A stretch of 64,000 bases of DNA from Candidatus Pyrohabitans jungbluthii (GTDB lineage: Archaea > Hydrothermarchaeota > Hydrothermarchaeia > Hydrothermarchaeales > BMS3B): positions 124,001 through 188,000 of the forward strand of contig MTMD02000008.1 of NCBI GenBank assembly GCA_002010065.2, in the 5' to 3' direction. Below are positions 15,480 to 24,179 of this stretch, in pieces (within the stretch, counting starts at the first letter, position 1; each line of letters opens with the position of its first letter). Under the pieces are notes generated by a model, which saw only the letters and a list, made by a program, of their open reading frames with translations, was not told where the DNA came from and did not search any database. The position numbers and the translations under genes were made by a program.

Positions 15480-16175
15480 ATGTTAAAGGCTATTTTTTTT
15501 GATATAGACGACACCCTCTACGACAGCACCACTTTAGCAAGAATGGCGAGGCTCAACTCCATCCGCGCAATGATCGACGCCGGCTTGGAGGAGCGCGACG
15601 AGGAAAAGCTCTACTCTCTGCTGCAAAAGGTAATCGCGAAGTTCGGCTCAAACTACGGAAAGCACTACGACGAGCTTCTCAAGGAGCTTGGTATGGAGTG
15701 GAATCCCAAGATAGTTGCTGCAGGTGTCGTCGCCTACGAGCACACTAAATTCGGGTACCTCAAGCCCTTCCCGGGCGTTGTGCCAACACTCATTGAGCTG
15801 AGGCAGCATTACAAGCTGGGGGTTATATCCAACGGCTTGGCGGTGAAGCAGTGGGAGAAGCTGATAAACCTCGGCATACACCACTTCTTCGACGTTGTGG
15901 TGACAAGCGAAGAGGTGGGGTGCGAGAAGCCTGAGGTGGAGATATTCAAGCTGGCGATGGAAAAACTTGGGGTAAGCGCAAGAGAGTGCGTTATGGTGGG
16001 GGATCGTATAGAGACAGACATTCTCGGGGGTAAAGCCTCTGGTATGAAGACAGTGTGGGTGAGGAGGGGGAAGTACTCCAGGGTAGAGCCCAAAAGCGAA
16101 GAGGAAAAGCCAGACGCGGTGATTTCTGAGGTGGTGGAGCTTCCGGGCGTGCTCTCTAAGCTCAGTCCACAATAA
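15480..16175 (+). CDS. HAD-superfamily hydrolase (TIGR02253-like)
   Basis: A 231-residue HAD phosphatase-like enzyme. Motif I is FFDIDDTLYDST, motif II VISNG, and motif III/IV GCEKPEVEIFKLA with VMVGDRIETDILGGKASGM. A helical cap sits between motifs I and II. The substrate is unknown; members of this archaeal subfamily are proposed small-molecule phosphatases. It begins immediately after the aIF2-beta stop and overlaps the convergent Tfx gene by 14 bp. Confidence 0.88.
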   Translation: MLKAIFFDIDDTLYDSTTLARMARLNSIRAMIDAGLEERDEEKLYSLLQKVIAKFGSNYGKHYDELLKELGMEWNPKIVAAGVVAYEHTKFGYLKPFPGVVPTLIELRQHYKLGVISNGLAVKQWEKLINLGIHHFFDVVVTSEEVGCEKPEVEIFKLAMEKLGVSARECVMVGDRIETDILGGKASGMKTVWVRRGKYSRVEPKSEEEKPDAVISEVVELPGVLSKLSPQ

Positions 16176-16590
16176 CGCGCCCGTCCTTGAGGATGGTTAT
16201 CCTTATATCCTCCCTCACCACTCTGCCATTGAGCTTTCGCTTAGCCTCCCGCTCAATCTTCTCTATTAGCGAAAGGGTATTCTCCTTCACCTTGATTCCG
16301 CACTCTGTGGCGCAGGCGAATACCTTCTTGGGTACGTTGAATATGTCCTCCCCTCTACCAACCTCAATCATGAGGGGTGCGCCTATCTTGTTGAAAAGCT
16401 CTAAGGTGCGCGCCGCCTTCTGGATGTTCTTCCTCGCTCTACTCTCCGTGATGCTCACATTCGCTCGCGTAGTTCCCAGAATCTGGGCAACCTGGGCTTG
16501 AGTATATCCCTTGGCGCGCAGCTCCAGTATCTTCGCCTGGGTAGGGGTGAGAAAGGTTTCGAGTACCTCCTCATCTGTAAACGCCGGCAT
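16162..16590 (-). CDS. Tfx family DNA-binding regulator
   Basis: The 142-residue protein has an N-terminal helix-turn-helix (LTPTQAKILELRAKGYTQAQ with GTTRANVSITESRARKNIQKA) and a C-terminal domain with IGAPLMIEVGRGEDIFNVPK, the Tfx arrangement. In Methanothermobacter, Tfx binds at the formylmethanofuran dehydrogenase (fmd) promoter and was proposed to sense molybdate. The target here is unknown, but the family hints at methanogen-type C1 metabolism. It is convergent with the HAD gene and divergent from hisF. Confidence 0.88.
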   Translation of the reverse strand: MPAFTDEEVLETFLTPTQAKILELRAKGYTQAQVAQILGTTRANVSITESRARKNIQKAARTLELFNKIGAPLMIEVGRGEDIFNVPKKVFACATECGIKVKENTLSLIEKIEREAKRKLNGRVVREDIRITILKDGRVIVD

Positions 16591-16674
16591 TTAACTACCC
16601 AATAGGCTTTAGGCTCTCAAAGACTTTTAAAGATTTCGATTCATGTTAGCCTCCGGAATTAAGAAGGTGGTAGC

Positions 16675-17475
16675 TTGCTGACAAAGCGGATAATCCCATG
16701 CTTAGATGTCAAAGATGGGCGCGTTGTTAAGGGTGTGCACTTTAAGAACCTGCGCGATGCTGGCTCGCCTGTGGAGCTGGCGCGCTTTTACGACGAGCAG
16801 GGTGCGGACGAGCTTGTGTTCCTTGACATAAGCGCCAGCCACGAGGGCAGGAAGACAATGATAGAAGTGGTTAAGGCTACCGCAGACCAAGTTTTTATCC
16901 CCCTTACTGTTGGTGGGGGAATAAGCGAAGTTGAAGATGTGCGCCGGATTTTAAAGGCTGGCGCCGATAAGACAGCGATTAACACCGCGGCGGTGAAAAA
17001 CCCAGAGCTTATTGCCAAAGCCGCGCGAAGGTTTGGCAGCCAGTGCATCGTCGCCGCGATAGATGCAAAGCGGGTTTACGAGGAGAGAGAGGATCGCTAT
17101 GTGGTTGATACCCCCGAGGGTAGGTGCTGGTTTGAAGTTTACATCTACGGCGGGCGCAAGGGCACAGGTAAAGATGCCATAGCCTGGGCAAAGGAGGTTG
17201 AAGCTCTAGGCGCAGGTGAAATTCTGCTCACCAGCATGGATGCCGACGGAACCAAGATGGGCTTCGACATCCCACTCACCCGCGCTGTTGCTGAAGAAAC
17301 GAGCGTACCGGTTATAGCAAGCGGCGGCGCGGGTAAGGTGGAGCACTTCTACGATGCCTTTGCCCATGGTAAGGCGGACGCCGCGCTTGCTGCGAGTGTA
17401 TTCCACTACGGCGAGTACACTGTGCAGGACATTAAGGCTTACCTCAAGGCTCGCGGGATAGAGGTGAGGCTTTGA
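16675..17475 (+). CDS. hisF: Imidazole glycerol phosphate synthase subunit HisF
   Basis: HisF is the cyclase half of IGP synthase, a TIM barrel that uses ammonia from HisH to convert PRFAR to IGP and AICAR. Catalytic Asp residues lie in [19 protein letters not shown] and in [15 protein letters not shown]. The 266-residue length is standard. The start codon is TTG 16675, preceded by AAGGTGG. The stop overlaps the TTG start of a CDF transporter that separates hisF from hisH. Confidence 0.96.
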   Translation: MLTKRIIPCLDVKDGRVVKGVHFKNLRDAGSPVELARFYDEQGADELVFLDISASHEGRKTMIEVVKATADQVFIPLTVGGGISEVEDVRRILKAGADKTAINTAAVKNPELIAKAARRFGSQCIVAAIDAKRVYEEREDRYVVDTPEGRCWFEVYIYGGRKGTGKDAIAWAKEVEALGAGEILLTSMDADGTKMGFDIPLTRAVAEETSVPVIASGGAGKVEHFYDAFAHGKADAALAASVFHYGEYTVQDIKAYLKARGIEVRL

Positions 17476-18371
17476 AGGAGCATGATGAGGAGCTTTCTGC
17501 CAGGGAGCTCAGGTTCGCTCTGGTATTCACCATGGCGATTTTTGTGGCTGAGGTGATTGGAGGCATAGTCTCTAATAGCCTCGCTTTGCTCAGCGACGCC
17601 TCGCATGTGTTCAGCGATGCCTTCGCCCTGCTTTTGAGCTTTCTTGCAATAAAGATAGCTGCACGTCCTCCCAGCCTAAGCCGAACCTTTGGTTATCACC
17701 GCGCTGAGGTGCTTGCTGCGCTGGCGAATGGTGTACTTCTATTGGTTATAGCCCTTGCCATCTTCCACGAGGCGTACCAGCGCTTTTTATCTCCACCTGA
17801 GATAAAGCTGAAGGAGATGATGGGTGTTGCCATCCTTGGCTTGGCTGCGAACCTCTTTGTTATGTTCCGTCTTCGGGAGCATGCCCACGAGGATATAAAT
17901 ATACGTGGCGCATTTCTGCACGTGGTGGGCGATACCCTAGGGAGTGTGGGCGTAATCGTCGGCGGGGCAGCGATTTACTTCACAGGCAATACCATCGCAG
18001 ACCCTATTGTGAGCGCATTTATCGCTGCTATAGTCGCTGTTGGGGCGATAAGACTAATAGCCGAATCCTCCCATATTCTGCTGGAGGGCACGCCAAAGCA
18101 CGTGGATGTGCTCTCCCTGAAGCGCTCCTTAGAGGGCATCGCTGGCGTGAAAGATGTGCATGACCTGCACGTGTGGGCGATATGCTCCCACATCAACGCC
18201 GCAAGCGCTCATATCGCCGTTGAAGACCAGATGATAAGCCAGCTTGAAGAAATTCAGCGCGAGGTTAATGAAAAATTTAAGGAGTATAAGATAAACCACA
18301 CCACTCTGCAGTTCGAGTGTCATGGCAGAGAGTGCAGCACCATTGATGTGCTGAAGGAGAGGATGGAATGA
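17472..18371 (+). CDS. Cation diffusion facilitator (zinc or cobalt efflux) family transporter
   Basis: A 299-residue CDF antiporter with about six membrane helices in residues 15-205 and a C-terminal cytoplasmic metal-binding domain. The transport-site residues are in [19 protein letters not shown] (H and D spaced HxxxD) and [14 protein letters not shown] (HxxxD), the pattern of Zn-transporting members. The TTG start overlaps the hisF stop (TTGA) and its stop overlaps the hisH start (ATGA), so it is translationally wedged inside the his operon. A GAGGTGAGG site supports the TTG. Confidence 0.92.
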   Translation: MKEHDEELSARELRFALVFTMAIFVAEVIGGIVSNSLALLSDASHVFSDAFALLLSFLAIKIAARPPSLSRTFGYHRAEVLAALANGVLLLVIALAIFHEAYQRFLSPPEIKLKEMMGVAILGLAANLFVMFRLREHAHEDINIRGAFLHVVGDTLGSVGVIVGGAAIYFTGNTIADPIVSAFIAAIVAVGAIRLIAESSHILLEGTPKHVDVLSLKRSLEGIAGVKDVHDLHVWAICSHINAASAHIAVEDQMISQLEEIQREVNEKFKEYKINHTTLQFECHGRECSTIDVLKERME

Positions 18372-18970
18372 AGCCGCAGATTGCGATAGTGGATTATGGC
18401 ATGGGTAACCTACGGAGCGCATATCGCGGGTTAGAGCGTGGCGGGGCAAAGCCGGTGATTACAGACAAAAAAGAAGACCTTGAGGCAAGCGATGCGATTG
18501 TTTTACCCGGCGTGGGCGCCTTCGAGGATGCCATGGCAAACCTCTACCCGCTTCGCGAGGTTATTATAAAGGAGGCGGAGAAGAAGCCTATGCTTGGTAT
18601 CTGTCTGGGTTTGCAGCTTCTTTTCACCTGCAGCGAGGAGGGTGAAGGCAGAGGGCTGGATTTAATAAAGGGCAGGGTGGTGAGGCTTCCCAGGAATGTG
18701 AAGATACCCCACATGGGCTGGAATTCCCTGGAGATAAAGCGCGACTCAAGGCTGCTCGCAGGGATTAAGAGTGGGGACTACTTCTATTTTGTCCACTCTT
18801 ACTACGCCCAGCCTGAGGAAGAGGTAACCGTGGCGACGACAAGCTACGGTGTGGAGATACCTGCAATAGTAGAGAAGGGCAACGTATTTGCCACGCAGTT
18901 TCACCCGGAAAAGAGCGGAAAGCTGGGGTTAAAGCTGCTGAAGAATTTTGTGGGGATTGCTTCAGAATAG
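18368..18970 (+). CDS. hisH: Imidazole glycerol phosphate synthase glutaminase subunit HisH
   Basis: HisH hydrolyses glutamine and channels ammonia to HisF. The class-I glutamine amidotransferase nucleophile elbow GICLGLQLLF contains the catalytic Cys, and the His-Glu pair lies in FATQFHPEKSG. The N-terminal DYGMGNLRSAYRGLE is typical. The ATG overlaps the CDF stop. A short AT-rich intergenic stretch separates it from the convergent hisA. Confidence 0.96.
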   Translation: MKPQIAIVDYGMGNLRSAYRGLERGGAKPVITDKKEDLEASDAIVLPGVGAFEDAMANLYPLREVIIKEAEKKPMLGICLGLQLLFTCSEEGEGRGLDLIKGRVVRLPRNVKIPHMGWNSLEIKRDSRLLAGIKSGDYFYFVHSYYAQPEEEVTVATTSYGVEIPAIVEKGNVFATQFHPEKSGKLGLKLLKNFVGIASE

Positions 18971-19015
18971 CACATCCCTCTGTATTTTATGGTTATTAAT
19001 AAAATATTATACATA

Positions 19016-19738
19016 TCAGGGCTTCTCTAACTTAAGCGCCTCTCTGAAATCAATCTTGCCCGTGTAGAGTGCCGAGCCGATAACCACACCGAAGGCGCCC
19101 AGGTCTCTAACATTCTTTATATCATCGAGGGAGGATATCCCACCCGAGACGATTACCTTTGCGGGGCTCGCGTTCACAACCTCTTTCACTGCATCCAAAT
19201 CTACTCCGCGCATTCGCCCTTCTACGTTGACGTTGGTGAATAGCATTTCGCTGGTATAACTAGCGAATTCCCTCGCCGCTTCTGACGCTCGGCGCTGCGT
19301 CTTCTCTCTCCACCCACGAATCACCACGTAGCCGTCTTTTGCGTCTAGGGCGACTATTATCCTCTCCCTGCCGTACTCCTCAGCCAGGGTGCGCAACACT
19401 CTGGGCTCTTCCAGCGCTGCCGTGCCTAAAATCACCTTCGCAGCGCCAAGCTCAAGAAAGCGCTTTGCCTCCTCCACGCTCCTTATACCCCCTCCGAACT
19501 GCACAGGTATGCTCAGCCTTGAGATAATCTCCTCCACCAGCGGGCGATTAATTCTGCTCCCCTCTATCGCCGCGTCCAAATCAACGAGGTGCAGCCGCCT
19601 TGCGCCCAGCTTCTGCCAGTGCTCGGCTACAGCGATTGGATCCTCGAGCTCTACCAGCTTCTTGCTCGGGTCGCCGCCCACCAGCTGGACGCAGCGCTTA
19701 CCCTTCAAATCCAGCGCCGGGATTACCAGGAAGCTCAT
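19016..19738 (-). CDS. hisA: ProFAR isomerase HisA
   Basis: HisA is the TIM-barrel isomerase before HisF in histidine synthesis. Visible signatures are VIPALDLKGKRCVQL with the catalytic Asp, VQFGGGIRS, and VSGGISSLDDI near the C-terminus. I prefer ATG 19738, which has GGTGCTT immediately before it; an ATG three codons upstream (19747) is in frame. It lies downstream of hisG on the same strand, 37 bp apart, so histidine genes are split between two convergent transcripts. Confidence 0.95.
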   Translation of the reverse strand: MSFLVIPALDLKGKRCVQLVGGDPSKKLVELEDPIAVAEHWQKLGARRLHLVDLDAAIEGSRINRPLVEEIISRLSIPVQFGGGIRSVEEAKRFLELGAAKVILGTAALEEPRVLRTLAEEYGRERIIVALDAKDGYVVIRGWREKTQRRASEAAREFASYTSEMLFTNVNVEGRMRGVDLDAVKEVVNASPAKVIVSGGISSLDDIKNVRDLGAFGVVIGSALYTGKIDFREALKLEKP

Positions 19739-19775
19739 AAGCACCATTCCGTGTGACGAAGCGGGTGCGGCGCCC

Positions 19776-20636
19776 TTATTCTATAATCCTCTCAATGGGC
19801 AGAACCAGGATATCGCGAGCCCCAAGCTTCTTGGCCTTGTTTATAATCGAATAAACCTCCTTCTCATCCACCACTGAATTCACCGCATACATTGGCTCAG
19901 CTGCAGCCACCTCGGCTATCGTCGGGCCCGCCATTCCCGGCATTATCTTTTTGATCTCCTCCAGCGCCGCTTTGGGCACATTCATCATTATTAGCTTCTT
20001 TCGCCTGGCTGCGAGCACGCTTGAGAAGGCGGTTATAACCTCCTCCACTTTCTCATGCTTCGTCTTCACTGCCTCTTTGTTGCCTATAAGGTAAGCGGAA
20101 GTTTCAAGGATTGTCTCCACCTCGCGCAGCTTGTTCATCTTCAACGTTGTACCCGTGCTAACCAGGTCCACAATAAGCTCCGCTAAGCCTATGTGGGGTG
20201 CTATCTCGCATGCTCCAGAAACACGAACCACCTTAACATCGATGCCCCTCTCCTCGAAGAAGCGCCGCGTTATGTTGGGGAACTCTGTGGCCACACGCGA
20301 CCCCGGCTTTATATCCTCAACTCTATCTATGCCAGAGTTCTCAGGCGCAGCCACCACCAGGCGAGCTCTACCGAAATCTAAATTAAGGAGAAGCTCCACA
20401 TCGTAACTTGACTCTACCACAACGTCATAGCCTGTGATTCCAAGATCTGCAACGCCATCAAACACAAACTCGGATATATCGGCGGCGCGCACAAAGAGCA
20501 CCTGAATCTCAGGGTCGACGGTGCTTGCAAATAGGCGACGCTCTCCCATATTCAGCACTACCATGCCGGAGCTGCGCATAAGTTGCATCGCAGGCTCGTG
20601 CAGTCTTCCTTTGTTGGGAACGGCTATCTTTATCAT
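19776..20636 (-). CDS. hisG: ATP phosphoribosyltransferase, long form HisG
   Basis: HisG commits PRPP and ATP to histidine synthesis. The 286-residue product is the long form with a C-terminal ACT-like regulatory domain (about residues 213-286, IMMNVPKAALEEIKK through LVLPIER), so feedback inhibition by histidine is expected. Start ATG 20636 begins IKIAVPNKGRL; the frame is open another 70 codons upstream, but that part is antisense to the deaminase gene. GAGGT precedes the start. Only 22 bp separate it from the divergent deaminase gene. Confidence 0.95.
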   Translation of the reverse strand: MIKIAVPNKGRLHEPAMQLMRSSGMVVLNMGERRLFASTVDPEIQVLFVRAADISEFVFDGVADLGITGYDVVVESSYDVELLLNLDFGRARLVVAAPENSGIDRVEDIKPGSRVATEFPNITRRFFEERGIDVKVVRVSGACEIAPHIGLAELIVDLVSTGTTLKMNKLREVETILETSAYLIGNKEAVKTKHEKVEEVITAFSSVLAARRKKLIMMNVPKAALEEIKKIMPGMAGPTIAEVAAAEPMYAVNSVVDEKEVYSIINKAKKLGARDILVLPIERIIE

Positions 20637-20658
20637 TTTCAAAACCTCGGGTGATGAT

Positions 20659-21990
20659 ATGGATGTGCTCATAAAAGACGGAATTGTCGTTACTATGGAT
20701 AAGGAGCGGCGGGTATTAAAAAACTTTTCTCTGGCAATTGAGGATGGGGCGATAGTTGAGATTGCCAAGGATATAAAAGGCGAAGCTGATTTTGTGATAC
20801 ACGCAAGGAACAAGATAGTGATGCCGGGGCTCATAAATACGCACACCCATGCGGCGATGACGCTGTTCAGGGGCAGCGCCGACGACCTGCCACTGATGCA
20901 GTGGCTTCAAGAAGAAATATGGCCAGTGGAAGCAAAGCTTGAGCCCAAGCATGTTTATGCAGGTTCTCTGCTCGCCTGCCTGGAGATGCTTAGCAGCGGG
21001 ATAACCTGCTTTAACGACATGTACTACTACCTGGAAGAGGTGGCGAGGAGCGTTGCCGAGTCAGGAATACGCGGTGTACTCTCCTATCCCCTCCTTGACA
21101 TCGCCGGTGAGGAGCAGGGGGAAAAGCTCCTAAGTGAGGCTGAGAAGGGGCTCAGGGATTACGGAAATAAAGATTCGCGAATAAAGGTGTTTCTTGGTCC
21201 CCACGCGCCCTACACCTGCTCCAAGGAGCTTCTGCTCAAGGCTAAAGAGCTGGCTGAGGAGTACAACACAGGGATACACATCCACGTCTCCGAGACCAAG
21301 GAGGAGGTGGAGAGCTTCATTAAGGATAAGGGGATGCGCCCCTTTGAGTACCTAGATGCAATAGGCTTCTTGGGCGATAACGTTCTTGCAGCGCATGCAG
21401 TGCATGTGAGCAGGGAGGAGATAGAGTTAATGAGGAAGCGCAGCGTGAAGGTTGCCCACAACCCTGTGAGCAACATGAAGCTCGCCGCAGGCATAGCCCC
21501 TGTGGCTGAGTATGCTAAGGCTGGAATCACCGTCTCCCTAGGCACCGACGGCGCGGCGAGCAACAACACCCTAGACTTATTCGAGGAGATGAAGACATGC
21601 GCTCTGCTTCAGAAGATCACCACCCGAGATGCGAGTGCGCTGCCCGCGCATGAGGTGCTTGAGTTTGCAACAATCAACGCTGCTCGAGCGCTTGGCCTGG
21701 ATAAAGAAATAGGCTCCCTCGAGGTGGGTAAGCGAGGCGATGTAATTATAGTAGACATGCAAAAGCCCCATCTCAAGCCCATGAGCAACCCTATTTCGCA
21801 CCTTGTGTACGCCGCCAGAGGCAGCGATGTTTCTACTGTGATAGTAGACGGCAAGGTGATAATGCACGAGGGGAGCTTCAGAACTCTAGACGTAGCAGAG
21901 GTTTGCAAATTCGCGGAGGAAGAGGCTTTTGATTTGTTTGAAAAGGCGGGCAAGGGGGACAGGTTATTCCGGGTTGAGGAAGTCCTTTAG
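20659..21990 (+). CDS. dadD: Amidohydrolase of the 5'-deoxyadenosine/MTA/SAH deaminase family
   Basis: A 443-residue metal-dependent deaminase of the TRZ/ATZ group. Metal ligands are in MPGLINTHTHAAMTLFRGS, GIHIHVSETKEE, ALHAVHV-like AAHAVHVS and SLGTDGAASNN. In methanogens the homologue deaminates 5'-deoxyadenosine, methylthioadenosine and SAH, recycling radical-SAM by-products; this fits the several radical SAM genes nearby. ATG 20659 is three bases after GGTGATGAT-type spacing (GGTGAT at 20650-20655). The 3' end overlaps the DUF763 gene by 27 bp. Confidence 0.88.
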   Translation: MDVLIKDGIVVTMDKERRVLKNFSLAIEDGAIVEIAKDIKGEADFVIHARNKIVMPGLINTHTHAAMTLFRGSADDLPLMQWLQEEIWPVEAKLEPKHVYAGSLLACLEMLSSGITCFNDMYYYLEEVARSVAESGIRGVLSYPLLDIAGEEQGEKLLSEAEKGLRDYGNKDSRIKVFLGPHAPYTCSKELLLKAKELAEEYNTGIHIHVSETKEEVESFIKDKGMRPFEYLDAIGFLGDNVLAAHAVHVSREEIELMRKRSVKVAHNPVSNMKLAAGIAPVAEYAKAGITVSLGTDGAASNNTLDLFEEMKTCALLQKITTRDASALPAHEVLEFATINAARALGLDKEIGSLEVGKRGDVIIVDMQKPHLKPMSNPISHLVYAARGSDVSTVIVDGKVIMHEGSFRTLDVAEVCKFAEEEAFDLFEKAGKGDRLFRVEEVL

Positions 21991-23064
21991 GCGCGCGATT
22001 GCGTGGTACTTCTCCTTTTTGCCGAGCTTTGCTTCTTCCAGCGCTTCTTTTAGCAAGGAGATGCTCCTGTCGTAGTTTTCCCTGTCTACCGGGTAAGGGA
22101 AGCCGTCTTTGCCACCGTGGGCAAAGGAGTACTTTACCGGGTCCTGCCAGTCGCATTCTGCGCCGAATAAGAGCTCTGAGAGCAGCGCTAGGGCACGCAG
22201 AGTCTTTGCCCCTAACCCGCGCAGCGCCACAAGCTCCTCATAGTTAGAGGGCTGAATCTCATATGCTTTAGCCAGCGCCTGCCAGCCTTTCTCCGAGATA
22301 TCTACCCTGAGCACAGCATGGCGAGCGGGCATGGCGAGGGTGCTCGAAGAGAAGTCCGCTAAGGTAAGCTGCCCTTTTAGATACTTTCTGAGCCGCAGGG
22401 GGTTGTCCTTTACCAGGTCGACGCTTGCCTTTCTCACCTCCTCGCTCTGCTTAGCCACGAGGTTGAGTACCTGCTGTTCCCGCCTCTCGCTAGCGATGCC
22501 GGAGTGGGGCTCACAGGTGAAGCTTTTAACGCCTTCGCTGAGCCAGTGGTAACGCCGTGCATAGCGCTCATGCATACCCTGCTGAACCACACACCACTCG
22601 CCGCGCTGGGTGAAGATAAAGGCGTGGTGGTAGAGCGTATAGCCGTCCTGCACGCACGCGTTGTCCACCTTTGCGCTCAGCCTGCTCGCCCTTATGAGCT
22701 CCTCTGCTCGCTGAGATGCTAAGCCGAGCGTCTCAGATAGCTGGGCTATCTCCTCCGGAGCCCTGCGCGAAGTTTTACCTTTCCCTCCAGCCAGGGCGAT
22801 GCCGTGCTCCTCAGGCGAGAGTGCGAGTTTTAGAGCCCCTGTCGTGGTGGTAGTAGTGCCCGAAGAGTGCCAGTCAAAGCCCAGGGCGCACGCGAAGGCC
22901 TGAAACCAGAAGGGCGACGCCAACCTGCGTAGAAGCTCCTCCTCACTGTACTCGAAGACTATATAGTCCACCACAGCGCGGCTCAGCTTTACCATCCGCT
23001 TGAACAGCCAGGGCGGTGCTTTGCCTGAGTGGAGTGGAAGCTCTGCTATGCCCGAGCGCTTCAT
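21964..23064 (-). CDS. DUF763 family protein
   Basis: A 366-residue member of DUF763, a family of unknown function in archaea and some bacteria. Conserved-looking segments are GIAELPLHSGKAPPWLFKRM at the N-terminus, WHSSGTTTTTTGALK, and VALRGLGAKTLRALALLSEL, which resembles a helix-hairpin-helix; HHAFIFTQRGEWCVVQQGM is another conserved-looking run. The HhH-like part suggests nucleic-acid contact, but no catalytic role can be claimed. It is preceded on the same strand by a nitroreductase, 36 bp away. Confidence 0.82.
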   Translation of the reverse strand: MKRSGIAELPLHSGKAPPWLFKRMVKLSRAVVDYIVFEYSEEELLRRLASPFWFQAFACALGFDWHSSGTTTTTTGALKLALSPEEHGIALAGGKGKTSRRAPEEIAQLSETLGLASQRAEELIRASRLSAKVDNACVQDGYTLYHHAFIFTQRGEWCVVQQGMHERYARRYHWLSEGVKSFTCEPHSGIASERREQQVLNLVAKQSEEVRKASVDLVKDNPLRLRKYLKGQLTLADFSSSTLAMPARHAVLRVDISEKGWQALAKAYEIQPSNYEELVALRGLGAKTLRALALLSELLFGAECDWQDPVKYSFAHGGKDGFPYPVDRENYDRSISLLKEALEEAKLGKKEKYHAIARLKDFLNPE

Positions 23065-23100
23065 AGTAGATAATAAAATCCTAACCAGTGAATTTGATGC

Positions 23101-23613
23101 CTACCACCTGTCGAGGTGCACCCTCTCCTCCATGTATTCTCCTTCTTCATGTGGGGCCTTTTGCTCGGCGGGTTTTCCTACTGTTATCATGCACTCCACA
23201 TTGTAGCCTTCTGGAATTCCCAAAAATTTCTTGACATACTCTTCCGCATCTCGCCCCTCATTTTCGCTGTCCCTTATCTGAATGAAGCAGGTGCCATATC
23301 CCAGGTCAGCTGCCTGGAGCATGATGTGAGCAGCGGCGATGCTAAGGTCCTCTATCCATCGCTTCGCCAGTTTCATGTCCGCTACAAGCACAATCACCAC
23401 TGGAGCTCCGGCAGCATGCGCAGCATATGGGGTAGCCTTGGAAAGCTTCTCCTTCAATTCAGGGTCCTTTACCACTACGAAATGCCACGGCTTAGCCCCC
23501 CAGGCTGAGGGAGCATACATCGCAGCCTCGAGAATCTTTTTCAAGTCTCCTTCTGGCACCTCCTCATTCCTATACTTCCTTATAGACCTCCTCCTACGCA
23601 TAGCTTCAAGCAT
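23101..23613 (-). CDS. Nitroreductase-family flavoprotein
   Basis: A 170-residue FMN-dependent oxidoreductase. The family start EAMRRRRSIRKYRNEEVPE and the APSAWGAKPWHFVVVKD segment that contacts FMN are visible, with the C-terminal ECMITVGKPAEQKA. Substrate unknown. ATG 23613 is chosen for the GGAGGGAT ribosome site; the frame extends 21 codons upstream without such a site. It is divergent from a rhodanese gene. Confidence 0.9.
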   Translation of the reverse strand: MLEAMRRRRSIRKYRNEEVPEGDLKKILEAAMYAPSAWGAKPWHFVVVKDPELKEKLSKATPYAAHAAGAPVVIVLVADMKLAKRWIEDLSIAAAHIMLQAADLGYGTCFIQIRDSENEGRDAEEYVKKFLGIPEGYNVECMITVGKPAEQKAPHEEGEYMEERVHLDRW

Positions 23614-23761
23614 TGTTATCCCTCCTGCAATACATTGGAAGCCGGGACCATATATATCTTCTTGCACCCACAGCATAACGCCTGCTATAATAAAGTTTTA
23701 ATTTGTTATTATGAGTTCAACAGACGCGAACACATTAAAACGGAAGGAGGAGTGATGAAAG

Positions 23762-24133
23762 ATGTGCAAGAATGTGACACCACAGGAAGCATACAACATG
23801 ATTCAGAGGGATAAGAGCATTGAAATCCTCGATGTTAGAACCCCTCAGGAGTATTATAATGATGGACACATAAAGGGGGCGAAGCTAATCCCCATAAGCG
23901 AGCTCCAGTTCCGCCTGAGGGAGCTTAACCCAGCGAAGAAGTACCTGATATACTGCCGCACTGGTAACAGAAGTGCCCAGGTGTGCAGATTCCTCTCTCA
24001 GCTGGGGTTCAAGCACACCTACAACCAGATGGGCGGCATAGTGCAGTGGATCAGGTATGGGCTTCCCATCGAAGGGGGTATGCCATATCGCCGTACACCA
24101 GGGTTCTTTACGTTTAACCCATTTGGTCTCTGA
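23762..24133 (+). CDS. Rhodanese-like sulfurtransferase, single domain
   Basis: A 123-residue single rhodanese domain with DVRTPQEYYNDGHIKGAKLIP and the active-site loop YCRTGNRSAQ carrying the catalytic Cys. The C-terminal tail GMPYRRTPGFFTFNPFGL is an extension beyond the usual fold. A GGAGGAG site lies about 12 nt before ATG 23762. A TSUP-family permease follows 46 bp later in the same direction, so the pair may handle and export a sulfur compound. Confidence 0.9.
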   Translation: MCKNVTPQEAYNMIQRDKSIEILDVRTPQEYYNDGHIKGAKLIPISELQFRLRELNPAKKYLIYCRTGNRSAQVCRFLSQLGFKHTYNQMGGIVQWIRYGLPIEGGMPYRRTPGFFTFNPFGL

Positions 24134-24179
24134 AATTTTTTATACCCCCTCTACTTTATTTAATGGAGGAGGGTGACCA

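Noticed and set aside
20637-20846. 70-codon extension of HisG
   Set aside because: It is antisense to the deaminase gene, and HisG homologues start at IKIAVPNKGRL.
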